Virus record (IMG/VR): IMGVR_UViG_3300040801_002290
Coordinates: 124,001-188,000 of that record
Length of the DNA: 64,000 nt
Reading direction: 5' to 3' (one strand)
DNA from: a virus
The notes beneath the pieces are model-generated. The model was not told the origin of the DNA. It saw nothing but the letters and a program-made list of their open reading frames with translations, and made no database searches. Positions 43,851 through 53,885 of the stretch are shown piece by piece; position 1 is the stretch's first letter, and every line of letters begins with the position of its first letter. The position numbers were made by a program, and so were the translations under genes.

Positions 43851-44150
43851 GTAAGTTACGAACTCCCCATTATAGGTTACCGGAACTCCTCCAAAAGTAA
43901 CTATACTCTCAAGCACAACACCGTTGTCAATTCTAGCAACATAGGAACCTTCTGAGGAGGTAGCGTATATTACAACGTCCTCACCAAAGAAATTTTCTAA
44001 ACTTTCCAAAATCAAATCCCCGGTGGAAAAAGCCTCAAAGTTAATCTGTGCTGGAGAAGGTATTATTTCCGAAGAATTATCAGGATGAATTAGGACTTTG
44101 GGGTATATGTCATTCACATGCTCTGGTGAGATAACTATTCTTCCTTTCAT
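43842..44150 (-). CDS. N-terminal-module protein, short member (102 aa)
   Basis: A second short copy of the module that starts the propeller proteins: HVNDIYPKVLIHPDNSSEII, then LILESLENFFGEDVVIYATS and SEGSYVARIDNGVVLES. Compare NDYYPKVALVGEDFVTIP in the 58357 gene. No domain is added after it apart from a final beta hairpin (VPVTYNGEFVTYSL). Ribosome site AGGAAC. Role inferred as attachment or capping of related adhesins. Confidence 0.65.
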   Translation of the reverse strand: MKGRIVISPEHVNDIYPKVLIHPDNSSEIIPSPAQINFEAFSTGDLILESLENFFGEDVVIYATSSEGSYVARIDNGVVLESIVTFGGVPVTYNGEFVTYSL

Positions 44151-44194
44151 CTTGTGTTCCTGCCTCTAGGATTCATACGCTAATAGGTTTGACA

Positions 44195-44605
44195 TCAGAA
44201 GGGCTCCATTTTAATGCCTAAGTCTATGGTTGCACTTCCAGTTCCTATATTCTCTATCTCTATGTTCATATTGTTATCTCCTAGGGAGTCTCTGAAATAC
44301 CAAGCTTGAGAAACATCTTCCGGGAGTGCTTCCGTGAACTCAGCAGAATATTTTATTCCTTCCGGGGAATTATCAGAAAAAGCAACTCTTACGGAATTCC
44401 CCGCTAAAAGACCAGTTGTACCCACGTACACACCGTACATCCTGTTAAAGGGTATAGCGACAGAAGTGGTGTAGGTAGTTGCCTCAGCTACAACGATATC
44501 TTCCAAAAGAATCTCAACAATATCCGGTAATTCTTTTTCGGCTATAAGTATTTCCTCCCCGTCTAAACGAAGATTTACCCCGTAGCCCTTAGTGATTTCA
44601 GGCAT
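44195..44605 (-). CDS. Beta-rich virion-type protein (136 aa)
   Basis: A beta-sandwich-like sequence: GVNLRLDGEEILIAEKELPD, YTTSVAIPFNRMYGVYVGTT, GLLAGNSVRVAFSDN and ending GTGSATIDLGIKMEPF. It overlaps the 125 aa gene upstream by eight bases. The position next to tail proteins suggests a virion accessory role. Family unknown. Confidence 0.6.
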   Translation of the reverse strand: MPEITKGYGVNLRLDGEEILIAEKELPDIVEILLEDIVVAEATTYTTSVAIPFNRMYGVYVGTTGLLAGNSVRVAFSDNSPEGIKYSAEFTEALPEDVSQAWYFRDSLGDNNMNIEIENIGTGSATIDLGIKMEPF

Positions 44606-44975
44606 TTCTACTCCTTGGTTCTATATAAATAGGAGGATAAATTCTTGGCACCTTAATAGTGGACTGCTCCTTACCCAGATTAAAACCATATTCAATATTG
44701 GCAATAGGTCCGGGAATAATAAACTCTATTGAAGTTACTGAAACGGGTATTGATGACTGTGGAAAAAGGTTGCCCTTGTCTGGGGCCAGCAGGCTGGGAC
44801 TTTCCTTTTCTCCCTTAGTGACTTGAACACCTGTATACAGGGAAGGAATTATTGCCCCAACATTACTAACCGTGTAGTTTTGTATGTTGGTGGCTATATA
44901 GGACTCCGGAAAACTATCCACCACAACACCAGTGTAGTTATCAACATAGGAGTCTATTGTACCCAAGTCAGCCAT
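44598..44975 (-). CDS. Hypothetical virion-operon protein (125 aa)
   Basis: N-terminal ADLGTIDSYVDNYTGVVVDS and a final YGFNLGKEQSTIKVPRIYPP segment. Mixed beta and loop composition with several Tyr and Pro. Its ATG shares a base with the stop of the 350 aa gene. No recognised domain. Confidence 0.6.
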   Translation of the reverse strand: MADLGTIDSYVDNYTGVVVDSFPESYIATNIQNYTVSNVGAIIPSLYTGVQVTKGEKESPSLLAPDKGNLFPQSSIPVSVTSIEFIIPGPIANIEYGFNLGKEQSTIKVPRIYPPIYIEPRSRNA

Positions 44976-46027
44976 TAAGCCACCCGTATAGCAAGTTCGT
45001 ATTTTATGTCCGTTGAGGAAGTACCCTCATCAAGGGAGGACACAATCCTATAGGACTGCCCGTTTGAAGTGAAGCTGTCAGATTTAGCTCCTCCAAACGC
45101 CCTAGTAATAAGCAAATCACCAGGCTCTCCTAGGTACCCTCTGGGGTCTATAAGTTTTGTGGAACCGTCAATGTATGCGCCAACTATCTCAGGTCTGAAT
45201 CCCTCTACAAAGGTTGCCCCACCAGACCACTCTGGGACCCTCTTATTTGGTAAAGTTAAATACACTCCTTCGTCCCTGGCATAGTAGTTAGCCCCCCTAA
45301 TCACAATTGCATAAGAACTCTGCACAGGAGTTCTTGAGGAGGAAAAAAACATTCCTCTATAGGGTACATCAATTCCATTATTCCATGTTAATGGGTGGTC
45401 AGGTAGAGACACCACGACCTTTGGTGTCTGAACATTAGTAAAATAAACACTAAAGTTCGCGTTTGTTCTGTCAAAATAGACCCCACCAACCTTGGCGTTG
45501 TTATTCCAAGACATTGGGTACCCACCCCAAAGCGGATAACTAGAGCCGTCGTCCCCCGTGTTGAGCAAGGTAACACCATCGTCTTGGACATAAGGCTCTA
45601 TACTAAACAATGATACCTCAGGCAAAACCACACTACCTTGTTCAAACCAAAACACCATATTCTTGAAATTTGGAGTGTTGCTGTGGTTAATAAGTAGGTT
45701 GACGTTTCTATCCAAATCCTGACCTATTGAATGGTAAGTCTCCACTGGAACTGTCCCAGTACCATCCGTGTAGGCAGCTTTTTCAAAAAACAACACCCTT
45801 ATTGTGGTGTTATTCACATTATTAGTGCTTTGAGTAAGGTCAACATACATGAGAATGTCTCTGCCCGTTCCCAGGTTGTTTCGATAAATTGCATAGGGGT
45901 AGGTTGGTGTAGCTCTCTGGTCTTCGTAAAGTGTCCAACCAGCTAGTGGGTCTGTGAAATTCGTATTAAGTTGAGTAAAAAGCTGTTCATCGGTCCAGGG
46001 TGCAGCTAAGTAATCTTGTGACCACAT
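44975..46027 (-). CDS. Virion-type protein (350 aa)
   Basis: I chose the ATG at 46027 because GGAGG lies eight bases before it; the in-frame TTG at 46042 overlaps that site. The protein is Trp/Tyr/Asn-rich and beta-like (QLNTNFTDPLAGWTLYEDQR, DILMYVDLTQSTNNVNNTTI). Phages of several groups have tail-associated proteins of this general style, but I cannot name a family. It is the first gene of the long minus-strand operon and has its own extended -10 promoter. Confidence 0.65.
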   Translation of the reverse strand: MWSQDYLAAPWTDEQLFTQLNTNFTDPLAGWTLYEDQRATPTYPYAIYRNNLGTGRDILMYVDLTQSTNNVNNTTIRVLFFEKAAYTDGTGTVPVETYHSIGQDLDRNVNLLINHSNTPNFKNMVFWFEQGSVVLPEVSLFSIEPYVQDDGVTLLNTGDDGSSYPLWGGYPMSWNNNAKVGGVYFDRTNANFSVYFTNVQTPKVVVSLPDHPLTWNNGIDVPYRGMFFSSSRTPVQSSYAIVIRGANYYARDEGVYLTLPNKRVPEWSGGATFVEGFRPEIVGAYIDGSTKLIDPRGYLGEPGDLLITRAFGGAKSDSFTSNGQSYRIVSSLDEGTSSTDIKYELAIRVA

Positions 46028-46052
46028 ACTTGAAACCTCCAAAATAATTCTA

Positions 46053-46058
46053 ATTATA
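46053..46058 (-). promoter_or_regulatory. Extended -10 promoter for minus-strand operon
   Basis: On the minus strand TGCTATAAT gives an extended -10, 25 bases before the ATG at 46027. No strong -35 is visible. It is back-to-back with the plus-strand promoter at 46094-46099. Confidence 0.5.
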
Positions 46059-46093
46059 GCACTACCCTACGGGCAGACACCAATAAGTTTTGG

Positions 46094-46099
46094 TATAAT
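46094..46099 (+). promoter_or_regulatory. Leaderless -10 box for 809 aa propeller gene
   Basis: TATAAT ends six bases before the ATG at 46106, so the start codon should be at or near the mRNA 5' end. The -35 is weak. The same six-base geometry recurs at 58300, 59350 and in the right-end region. Confidence 0.6.
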
Positions 46100-46105
46100 C
46101 TAGAA

Positions 46106-48535
46106 ATGAGAAGAATACCAGAAGAAAAATCCCCAATACCCAATAAAGAGTATCCCAAGATACTTATAGAACAAGACGGTAGCTACTCAGTCATATCTAC
46201 CCCAAACCAACTTCCAGAAGAAGTGAGTGGTTATTTTATTCAGCCATCAACTAGACCGAGAGATTCCTTTTTCCTAGAATCAAAAAGCACTAAGGGGACC
46301 AGGCTGGTTTTTGACTCGGTTACTCCTTACGCAACATCAACCGGAAGTAAAAATGACTACAGGGAGTCTGTTGACTTACGTATAAATTACGACTGGAACA
46401 ACATGAAGGTGTATGTGGTCACAACTCCAACAGGGGCCTATTATTTTTGGGCCGGGGTAGTTACCAGAGGAAATAAAATAATTTTAATAGGTGATAAACC
46501 TATGGCCTTTGATAGGTATACAGGTGAGGAGTTGTGGGGAAAATATGATTGGTCTGGTACGGGGGAAATAGAGTACTCAGAGGAGGACGTATCTGCGGTA
46601 CATGTTACCGAGGACGGGATGGTATACTGCCACGACTTATGGCCTCATACAGCAGAAAACGACCATTTCTTTGTCATAAATTCAGAAACTGGGGACATGA
46701 CAAAATATAATACCGGAATAAACTTTAATTCCTCGGTTTTGAAACCAAACGGGGATTTAATCCTTACAGACCAAACAGATGCTAATGCCCCATATAATTT
46801 CAATCCAAGAACTGGAGAAGTTACTCCGCTCCCAGACGAGACCATCGAGTACATATTCAGATATGATGTTGGTTTTACTGAAAAGCTATTTTTTACTCAT
46901 AGCAGCGACGGAAAAATTCTCTTTATAAACAACTATTGGAATAACATGGGTGAGGATAATCTCGTAGCTTTAGATTCTGAAACAAACACTGTAGCTTGGA
47001 AGCGAGAATATTACATTGAGGGCGTTACTAACTTCATGCCAGTTCCACAACTAAAGGTTCTGACCGACGGAAAAGGGTTGCTATTTTTAATGGGGGTAGA
47101 GTATGAGGGTGCTTGGTATGAAGAAAGATTTGTGATGTCCTGGTTAAGTGAAAAAACCGGAGAGGTAATTAAAAAAAGGGAAATAAATCGGTATGAGTAT
47201 GATTCCGAGTTAGACGACTGGTTCGAAATACCAGAAAATCAAACCTTCTTCGATAACGACTGGTTTCCCACATGGGTAGCAACCCACGATGGGGATAAGG
47301 TTATTTTTGCCTCAGACTGGCCAGCAGAATGTAGAATTATTGACAAAGATTTAAATTTCGAAATCTTCACAGATTTTGAGGTTTCTTCTGGCGTCCTCTA
47401 CCACTCAGTGGCTTCAAAGGATAACAAGCTGCTTTCTGTAGCCCGAAGTAACGAGGGAATAAACTCAGTTTTTGTATTTGACGTAGAGTCTAAAGAAATT
47501 AATTATCTAACCAAGTCAGATGATTCTTATACTAAATCTACCGCTGTAGAGGAATCCGCAATGCTGTGCCCAAATGAGGACGGGATACTTCACTTTACAG
47601 AAGGTGGTCAAGTAATACTCTATTCGGACTTAGATTTGCCGCTTAGGCGGGCTGGGAAAGTAAATTCTTCTGGTCGCAAGGGGGAATCTCTGCCAGAGGG
47701 GTGGTATACGGATACCGGTACAAACCAAATATGGACGCCCCCGTCTTACATAAGCAATTATGTCTCTGGTGAAACTTCTCCAGTATTAATAAATGATGAG
47801 CTTTATCTTCTTTTCTATGCAGACGGAACACTGACGGTTAGGGAATTTGATGGAGAGAAATACGAAGATTTTGCTAGTTATTCAGTTGGGGAAAGAAGGG
47901 CTCTCGACAAGGAAGGTTGGTGGTACACATCTGGGGAAAGATTGAATTTTGTAACGGGGGCTAGAGAGTCCATAGCAACTTCCCCTGTCACGTTCTCCGG
48001 AGAGCAGGGGACAAGGGTTGGGGATGTAGTTTATTTTGAAACCAGATTCGCCCCTCCGTCGGCAAACTCTCAAAACTACCGTTACAATGAATCCACTAAC
48101 ACATGGACAACAATGAATTCTAGAACCGGAGCTTCTTACTCCAGCTTCCATTACAATGGGTTTTTGTACAATGTGGGAGTAACCACAGTAAGTCCTAGGT
48201 ATGCAAATATATACCGTTATGACCCGGCAACAAACCTATGGTCGTTTGTGTCAGACTCTCCCGTCCCCCCAACCACTAACCCTCTTGTAATGAGGGATAA
48301 GATGAAGTTGATAGGGGATGAAATCTATATGGTTCTTGAAGGGTATAAGTATAACATACCTGGAAATGAGTGGATTCCTATAACCTCAGTGGAGGGCATG
48401 AGGGAAGTAGCTTCCGGGGTGGTGTCTTTTAGACACAGGAATATAATTTACCACTATTTTAGACACGGAACCTGGTCTAGAGTACCGTATAACACAGCGG
48501 CCTACGCCCTTCCGGGAGCGGTAGTACCGCATTAG
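46106..48535 (+). CDS. Propeller adhesin with shared N-terminal module (809 aa)
   Basis: Residues 1-70 are the shared module, NKEYPKILIEQDGSYSVIST. PQQ-like propeller blades follow (FDRYTGEELWGKYDWSG, HFFVINSETGDMTKYN, NLVALDSETNTVAWKREYY). After a GWYTDTGTNQIWTPPS linker near residue 535 come kelch-like blades (NYRYNESTNTWTTMNS, NIYRYDPATNLWSFVSD, YKYNIPGNEWIPI). Two propellers in one protein fit an adhesin or pseudo-enzyme that displays a large binding surface. There is no signal peptide, so display on the virion is more likely than secretion. It is on the opposite strand to most neighbours and has its own promoter. Confidence 0.75.
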   Translation: MRRIPEEKSPIPNKEYPKILIEQDGSYSVISTPNQLPEEVSGYFIQPSTRPRDSFFLESKSTKGTRLVFDSVTPYATSTGSKNDYRESVDLRINYDWNNMKVYVVTTPTGAYYFWAGVVTRGNKIILIGDKPMAFDRYTGEELWGKYDWSGTGEIEYSEEDVSAVHVTEDGMVYCHDLWPHTAENDHFFVINSETGDMTKYNTGINFNSSVLKPNGDLILTDQTDANAPYNFNPRTGEVTPLPDETIEYIFRYDVGFTEKLFFTHSSDGKILFINNYWNNMGEDNLVALDSETNTVAWKREYYIEGVTNFMPVPQLKVLTDGKGLLFLMGVEYEGAWYEERFVMSWLSEKTGEVIKKREINRYEYDSELDDWFEIPENQTFFDNDWFPTWVATHDGDKVIFASDWPAECRIIDKDLNFEIFTDFEVSSGVLYHSVASKDNKLLSVARSNEGINSVFVFDVESKEINYLTKSDDSYTKSTAVEESAMLCPNEDGILHFTEGGQVILYSDLDLPLRRAGKVNSSGRKGESLPEGWYTDTGTNQIWTPPSYISNYVSGETSPVLINDELYLLFYADGTLTVREFDGEKYEDFASYSVGERRALDKEGWWYTSGERLNFVTGARESIATSPVTFSGEQGTRVGDVVYFETRFAPPSANSQNYRYNESTNTWTTMNSRTGASYSSFHYNGFLYNVGVTTVSPRYANIYRYDPATNLWSFVSDSPVPPTTNPLVMRDKMKLIGDEIYMVLEGYKYNIPGNEWIPITSVEGMREVASGVVSFRHRNIIYHYFRHGTWSRVPYNTAAYALPGAVVPH

Positions 48536-48543
48536 TAGGAAAT

Positions 48544-51168
48544 ATGAAAAAACTGACACCTAAAACATCGGATTTTTTACCAGGTAGAAAAGCCTTTTTC
48601 AAAAGCGACGGAACTTACTCTGTAGAAGAGGTAGATACCTTACCAGAGAATTTTGAATTTGGTGTTGAGATACCGACAGAAAACGGAATTTACACTCTGG
48701 AAACCTCTTTTGGAGCTTTTTTGATGTCCGTTACAGTGGAGGAAGTAGTTATTCTCCCCTGGAAATCCACCAGTGGGACCGGTAATGACTATGTTTTTGA
48801 CGCTACATATGACGACCGGCTTACACAAAAGGCTGGTCTCTTGCCGGTCATACTTCCGATAGACGTTTCTCAGTTTGACCTTGACGGTTACCGGGTAAGT
48901 CCCTTAACAGAGATGAGTTCTTACTGGGAAGCACCTACACATGCTACTCATTTTGAAGCCGGTGACTTATTCGTGTTTTTCAACGGGGCTTTTGCGGTAA
49001 ACAAAAATACCTACGAAGTTGAGTGGATATTTAGCGAGGAGAACAGGTGGCCATTCCCAGCACTTGACAGAAGCTACGGTGCTGCCAATTCTTCCGGAAA
49101 TGAAGACTACTACGTGGGTATTAGTGGTTATGGAGTTGAAGGTCTATATGTACTTAAAACCCAAACCGGTACTCCCATCTACAGAGAAGAACCACTATAC
49201 TCCCAACCGTATTTAAACGAGGGTGTACACGTTTTCCCTTCCGGAAGTAACAACAAATTTTTTCTTTGGGATGGAGGGGGGTGGTCTGGGCAGGCTACTC
49301 CACAAGTGTACATACTAGAAATAGATGAACTAGATAATGTCACCATAACTCTGCATCCAGAAAACGAAACCATGTCTTCCGGTGGAAACTACCTTATGAA
49401 AGAAAGACTGTTCATGGCCTCTAAAAGTTTCTTTGTAGACAAGGAAACCGGAGAATATTACTACTCTAGTGGGGATAGTCTTACAAAGTTCAATCAAGAC
49501 GACTCAGTTTCCTGGTATCTAGACTACGACGACGGTGCTTTAGGAGCAGCAGGCTGGTTCCCACAGGGTTGGGGGGCTTTCTGTATTAAAAGAAAAGGAA
49601 AGATAATAGTTTTCTCAAGGTGGACAGTTCCTCTTATCATAGACGACGTGACAGGAACTTGGGAAATTGCAGAGATAGACCCACTAGCCACAGTAACTGG
49701 GGATTATGATGGTTTTGTAGAATACCCTCTAACTGATTTTTGGGATAGTTATGAGGTAGAAATGCCAAGAGTAGTCTCTGATGATATAGACTACCTACCG
49801 ATGCTGAATGAGTTTAGTAATTCAGGAGATTTTGTGGAGCTTCTAGTTACTGACTTGGATACATTTAATGTTAGAAGTATTGCGGTTATTCCAGGCGAAG
49901 GTGAGTCTGTGTTTTATAACCAAACAGGATGGCCAATTATAAATCACAGAACAGGGGTAGCATACATAAGGGTTTTTAACAGAAACTCCGGTGGAGACAA
50001 TTTATATAGACTAATTGGATGGTCTAACGAAGGAGTAGTAACAAATATAATTCTTTCCTACTGGAATCATGAAGGAACAAACGGGTTTTACATAGAGGAC
50101 TTGGCCCCCAGTCTAATGTTGGCCGAATCTGGAGATTTACTCATACATATAGAAAATTGCATAGCAAAATATGGAGATGAGGTTTGGACTCTAAATGTTG
50201 GACAGAACGCCCAGTTAGTGGCTGACGAATGGTATACAACTAAAAATACCACTTGGGACCCAGGAGTGCCTCTGTTTGAAGTCGGAATGACTACTAACTC
50301 ATGCGCTACCAACGTCTATGGGGAAATAAATACTAGATACTTCCCTTACTCGGTTAGAACCTTTGCAGACACAACCGACGGTTCCGGTATTTTTAATCAA
50401 TCATTGCTGCCTGGATTCTCAGCCAGTAGCTCTCTTGATATAACGAACCTGTTCCCGACTGGTGTTCCAAATGAATTCATATCCACTCCCAGAGTAAGTG
50501 GAACTACCACGTCCGCTACTGTAAGAAATTTAAACCTTGAGACCGGCTCAGTCACAGACCTTGTTCTGCCAGACATAACCACGGGATTGGTCAACGCCTC
50601 AAGGTACATAAGAGAGTCGGCAGTCATGCGACCAAATGGAAATATAGTATTCCTTTATCACAAAGTTTACAACTTTGAGTCCCCAGAGTTGAGAATGTTT
50701 GAATACGACGGGGCTTCTTGGTCGGCTAAATCAAATACTATTTACCCAGCCTCTGAAAACGACCCCAATAATCCTATCGGAAGCTCTGGCTATAGAAGAC
50801 ATCTGTCTGTTTATCACAATGATAAGGTGTACTCCATACTGTTTAAGAGAGTTGCAGGGGACGACTTCCATGTCAGAGAGTACAGCTTCGATACTGACAC
50901 CTGGACTGATTATGACTCTATCCCCGTCCCAGAAGTCCCAATAAACAGGCTATCAATTAGTGCTAGCTATAACAACGGGAAGGTATATTTTACTAACGGA
51001 TATGTGTATGACATAGATGAGAAGGTGCTATTCACACTCCCTAATTTCCCATTTCCAGATTTCAGCAGTGCGAGATATGTCACATTTAGAAATAACTGTT
51101 TGATTTTCCTTGACTGGGATTTAATACTGCACGTATATGCTTTGGAAAATACCCCGGCTCCATACTAA
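48544..51168 (+). CDS. Propeller adhesin with shared N-terminal module (874 aa)
   Basis: Eight bases after the 809 aa gene. The module is clear: KKLTPKTSDFLPGRKAFFKS, then LPENFEFGVEIPTENGIYTL and an ILPWKS end. PQQ-like blades follow (AVNKNTYEVEWIFSEENRW, FVDKETGEYYYSSGDSL). After an EWYTTKNTTWDPGVPLF linker come kelch-like blades (MFEYDGASWSAKSNTIYP, EYSFDTDTWTDYDSIPVP, GYVYDIDEKVLFTLPNFP). It is a close paralogue of the 878 aa protein on the opposite strand, with the same domain order. Ends at a bidirectional terminator. Confidence 0.75.
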   Translation: MKKLTPKTSDFLPGRKAFFKSDGTYSVEEVDTLPENFEFGVEIPTENGIYTLETSFGAFLMSVTVEEVVILPWKSTSGTGNDYVFDATYDDRLTQKAGLLPVILPIDVSQFDLDGYRVSPLTEMSSYWEAPTHATHFEAGDLFVFFNGAFAVNKNTYEVEWIFSEENRWPFPALDRSYGAANSSGNEDYYVGISGYGVEGLYVLKTQTGTPIYREEPLYSQPYLNEGVHVFPSGSNNKFFLWDGGGWSGQATPQVYILEIDELDNVTITLHPENETMSSGGNYLMKERLFMASKSFFVDKETGEYYYSSGDSLTKFNQDDSVSWYLDYDDGALGAAGWFPQGWGAFCIKRKGKIIVFSRWTVPLIIDDVTGTWEIAEIDPLATVTGDYDGFVEYPLTDFWDSYEVEMPRVVSDDIDYLPMLNEFSNSGDFVELLVTDLDTFNVRSIAVIPGEGESVFYNQTGWPIINHRTGVAYIRVFNRNSGGDNLYRLIGWSNEGVVTNIILSYWNHEGTNGFYIEDLAPSLMLAESGDLLIHIENCIAKYGDEVWTLNVGQNAQLVADEWYTTKNTTWDPGVPLFEVGMTTNSCATNVYGEINTRYFPYSVRTFADTTDGSGIFNQSLLPGFSASSSLDITNLFPTGVPNEFISTPRVSGTTTSATVRNLNLETGSVTDLVLPDITTGLVNASRYIRESAVMRPNGNIVFLYHKVYNFESPELRMFEYDGASWSAKSNTIYPASENDPNNPIGSSGYRRHLSVYHNDKVYSILFKRVAGDDFHVREYSFDTDTWTDYDSIPVPEVPINRLSISASYNNGKVYFTNGYVYDIDEKVLFTLPNFPFPDFSSARYVTFRNNCLIFLDWDLILHVYALENTPAPY

Positions 51169-51174
51169 GAAAAA

Positions 51175-51194
51175 GGGCTCCTTTTACGGAGCCC
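51175..51194. terminator. Bidirectional terminator
   Basis: GGGCTCC and GGAGCCC arms with a six-base loop, preceded by AAAAA and followed by GTTTTA, terminate both the plus-strand 874 aa gene and the convergent minus-strand 498 aa gene. Confidence 0.8.
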
Positions 51195-51206
51195 GTTTTA
51201 CTAACC

Positions 51207-52703
51207 TCATACTTGAGGCAGAATCTCTAGCCTATTTACAGTAAACTCATCGAGAGAGTAACTGTAGTGTACCCAGTAAACATAGTTTCCTATTATGGAC
51301 AGGTTTGAGTTGCCGTTATACTGCGCGTCCACCTCTCGTATAAAGAAATACCCAGAAGAATCAATTATCTCAACTTCATTGTCGTATGAGTGTGGGAGGA
51401 CAGTCCCGTCGTTATCTACGATAATTGGGATTCTAGCGTCCATGTCATACCCTGGTTGCTCATAAAAAGTAGTTATGGACACTGAGTCAGTGACTTTTGA
51501 GTCCAATTTGTATATTTTATGATAGTCCTGCAAGTATATAAACCCGTCTGGGTCAACATAGGAGATATTTCCATCCCCCTCTATAATCCCAGTGACATCC
51601 CAGGTATTAACAACCTGTCCATCCTCTCTTCGGTACTCATTTACAGTATAGGTTAGGTTACCAGAGACTCTATTGTCACCCCTAGTGCCCACGATGTTGC
51701 CGTTTGGCAGTATTCCAACAAATTCTTCGATGTATGAGCCGCCCTCACCACCAACTGCGGTACCAGTGTTATCATCTTCCCACAGTAATTCGTAGGTAGA
51801 CAGGTCTATAGCTCTAATTCTTCTTCTGGTAGGGCTTACTTGCATGTCTCCTATGCATATGGTGTTCGTGTTTTCATCAAATTTAAAATTAAACATCTGA
51901 TGGTAACCAAAGCCAATGCCGTTTTGTGTGGGAATCTCAGTGTGTACAAAATTACCAAGATGCTCCAGAGTCAAGTCCTTGAATCTGTAGACAGAGGTGT
52001 AATTATCTCCGATAATCATGAACCTGTTATTGGGCAGTTCCATGATTCCAGCGTATCTAACCGGGTCCGCATCCGGTATTGGGTAGCTATAAGAAACCTC
52101 GTTATCTGTGTCTATATAGTACAAAAGGGCCTCTGCGGTATCAAAAGCTAAAAACCCGTTGAACTGCCTGGAAAGTATATAATCAAAGGTGTAGATACTT
52201 GCTTCTGCGTCGGATAGATGGGAATTTATAAGAGTGTATGAGGAAAAATCCGTAGGAAACTTAATTACCCCGTAAGGAATGGCTGTGTTGGTATCTATGT
52301 CCCTGGTCATACAGCCGAAAACGTAATAATCCCCAAAATCTATCAGGCTGTCGTAGTAGGCTTCATAAGGTAGGCTAGGTAAGGTGTCCTTAGTAAAAAC
52401 AACTTCCTGAATCCCCAAACTGCCACCGTTTTCAAAACCCATGGAGTTATTAAGTCGAAAAGTTCCGTCACCGTAGCTGCCAGTTCTGGTTGACCACAAA
52501 ATACTTATTTCCTTCGAAATTTTTAAAACAAAGCTACCTAAAACAGAAGAGATAAAATATACTCCCTTCTCGGATGGCAACTCAACACCGAAGGAGAATC
52601 CCTCAGGTAGTGTTTCCGAATTAGAAATCTCATAGTTTCTATCGGGTTTAATAACCACGGATTTACCGGTAAAACCTTCTAACTTTGGAATGAGTCTTTT
52701 CAT
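51207..52703 (-). CDS. Propeller adhesin with shared N-terminal module (498 aa)
   Basis: The module is KRLIPKLEGFTGKSVVIKPD, then LPEGFSFGVELPSEKGVYFI. The rest is one beta-propeller of PQQ/WD-like blades (AFDTAEALLYYIDTDNEVSY, RAIDLSTYELLWEDDNTGTA, YLQDYHKIYKLDSKVTDSV). It lacks the second kelch part of the larger relatives. It is last in a minus-strand group of four module proteins that runs from 58293. Predicted virion-displayed binding protein. Confidence 0.7.
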   Translation of the reverse strand: MKRLIPKLEGFTGKSVVIKPDRNYEISNSETLPEGFSFGVELPSEKGVYFISSVLGSFVLKISKEISILWSTRTGSYGDGTFRLNNSMGFENGGSLGIQEVVFTKDTLPSLPYEAYYDSLIDFGDYYVFGCMTRDIDTNTAIPYGVIKFPTDFSSYTLINSHLSDAEASIYTFDYILSRQFNGFLAFDTAEALLYYIDTDNEVSYSYPIPDADPVRYAGIMELPNNRFMIIGDNYTSVYRFKDLTLEHLGNFVHTEIPTQNGIGFGYHQMFNFKFDENTNTICIGDMQVSPTRRRIRAIDLSTYELLWEDDNTGTAVGGEGGSYIEEFVGILPNGNIVGTRGDNRVSGNLTYTVNEYRREDGQVVNTWDVTGIIEGDGNISYVDPDGFIYLQDYHKIYKLDSKVTDSVSITTFYEQPGYDMDARIPIIVDNDGTVLPHSYDNEVEIIDSSGYFFIREVDAQYNGNSNLSIIGNYVYWVHYSYSLDEFTVNRLEILPQV

Positions 52704-52709
52704 TTAAAA

Positions 52710-53885
52710 TTACCTAACCTTTATAAAATACATTAATGGTGCTTCTTCATAGCTGGGTGCTGCATAACTTCCTGTGTAAAAAATAGCTCCGTCTACTTCT
52801 ACCATATTACCTCCATAGTCTTCGTTTGGAAAAGCCAGAACGTTATATTCTAACTCAAAAGTATTCACATCAATGGAGTGAATATAAGTAGCAGTCGCGT
52901 CTATTTGTTCATAACCCTCAAAATAAGCTTTTCCATCTACAATTGCACATGGGTAATAGTTGGTGCAGTGGTGCCAAATATTAGCGGCCTCCAAATCTGC
53001 CTGCCCAACCACCTCCCACCCAGAGGCAAATGTGTACCTATACACGTTAGTATTTAGAATTGGGTCCTCTAAAGCCACGTCTATAGACCCTCCGAAAAGA
53101 TAAATCTCTGTTTCTGTATAATAAAAGTAGGGAAATTTAATTCTTTCTGGCAACTCAGGAAGCTCTACCCAAATATCTTCTCTCGGGTCGTAGTAATGGT
53201 GAGATTTTAGGTGTCTAGTAATAGGGGGGACGTTTTGGTTACTATAGCCGCTAAATGTGTGTATATACTCAAGACCATCTCCGTGCTTTATAACGGCAAT
53301 ACTAAAATCCGTGCCAAGACTGAATTCGTCTCTATCGGCCATTCTTTTCCAAGTATTTCCCTTTTCTAAATCACAAACATAAGTATCTGGAATGTATGAG
53401 GTTGTGTCCCAATCGTATATTCCCGTAACCAGAATTTTTGTTTCATCAAAGACTATGTGAGAGGTAGAGTAAAGGTTTTTGGGGAACATTGAGAGAACGG
53501 GATAATTCCACTCTCCTGATTTTAAATCGTAGGTACCAACGAACCTATTACCTTCACTGTTTGCGTAGGAGATAAGACCAAGCCCTATATATAGTTTATC
53601 TCCTATTTTTCTAATCATGCTTGTATAGGACGAGGTAAATGGTGGCTGAGGTACAGGAAAGTAGTCCGAAGACTGGGAATAAATCCCATTTGGGAGTTCA
53701 AACTCCACTACCACCCCTTCCGAAGAAATTTTTCTGTAAAGTTGGCCCCATCTTGACTCGGTTGGAGAAAGGAGAGATTCTCCAAACCCCACTTCCGGAC
53801 TTCCAGAAGGAATAATCTCGTAGCTTTCATCGGATAATTTTATCTTGGGATACAGGTTGTTTATTTTCTTAGTAAAAACCTTCAT
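52710..53885 (-). CDS. Kelch-type propeller adhesin with shared N-terminal module (391 aa)
   Basis: The module is TKKINNLYPKIKLSDESYEI, of the NDxYPK subgroup. It is followed by about six kelch blades (TYDLKSGEWNYPVLSMFP, YVCDLEKGNTWKRMAD, HYYDPREDIWVELPELPE, NVYRYTFASGWEVV, HSIDVNTFELEYNVL). The start overlaps the stop of the upstream gene (TAATG). It combines the module of one subgroup with a propeller like that of the other, evidence for domain shuffling. Confidence 0.75.
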   Translation of the reverse strand: MKVFTKKINNLYPKIKLSDESYEIIPSGSPEVGFGESLLSPTESRWGQLYRKISSEGVVVEFELPNGIYSQSSDYFPVPQPPFTSSYTSMIRKIGDKLYIGLGLISYANSEGNRFVGTYDLKSGEWNYPVLSMFPKNLYSTSHIVFDETKILVTGIYDWDTTSYIPDTYVCDLEKGNTWKRMADRDEFSLGTDFSIAVIKHGDGLEYIHTFSGYSNQNVPPITRHLKSHHYYDPREDIWVELPELPERIKFPYFYYTETEIYLFGGSIDVALEDPILNTNVYRYTFASGWEVVGQADLEAANIWHHCTNYYPCAIVDGKAYFEGYEQIDATATYIHSIDVNTFELEYNVLAFPNEDYGGNMVEVDGAIFYTGSYAAPSYEEAPLMYFIKVR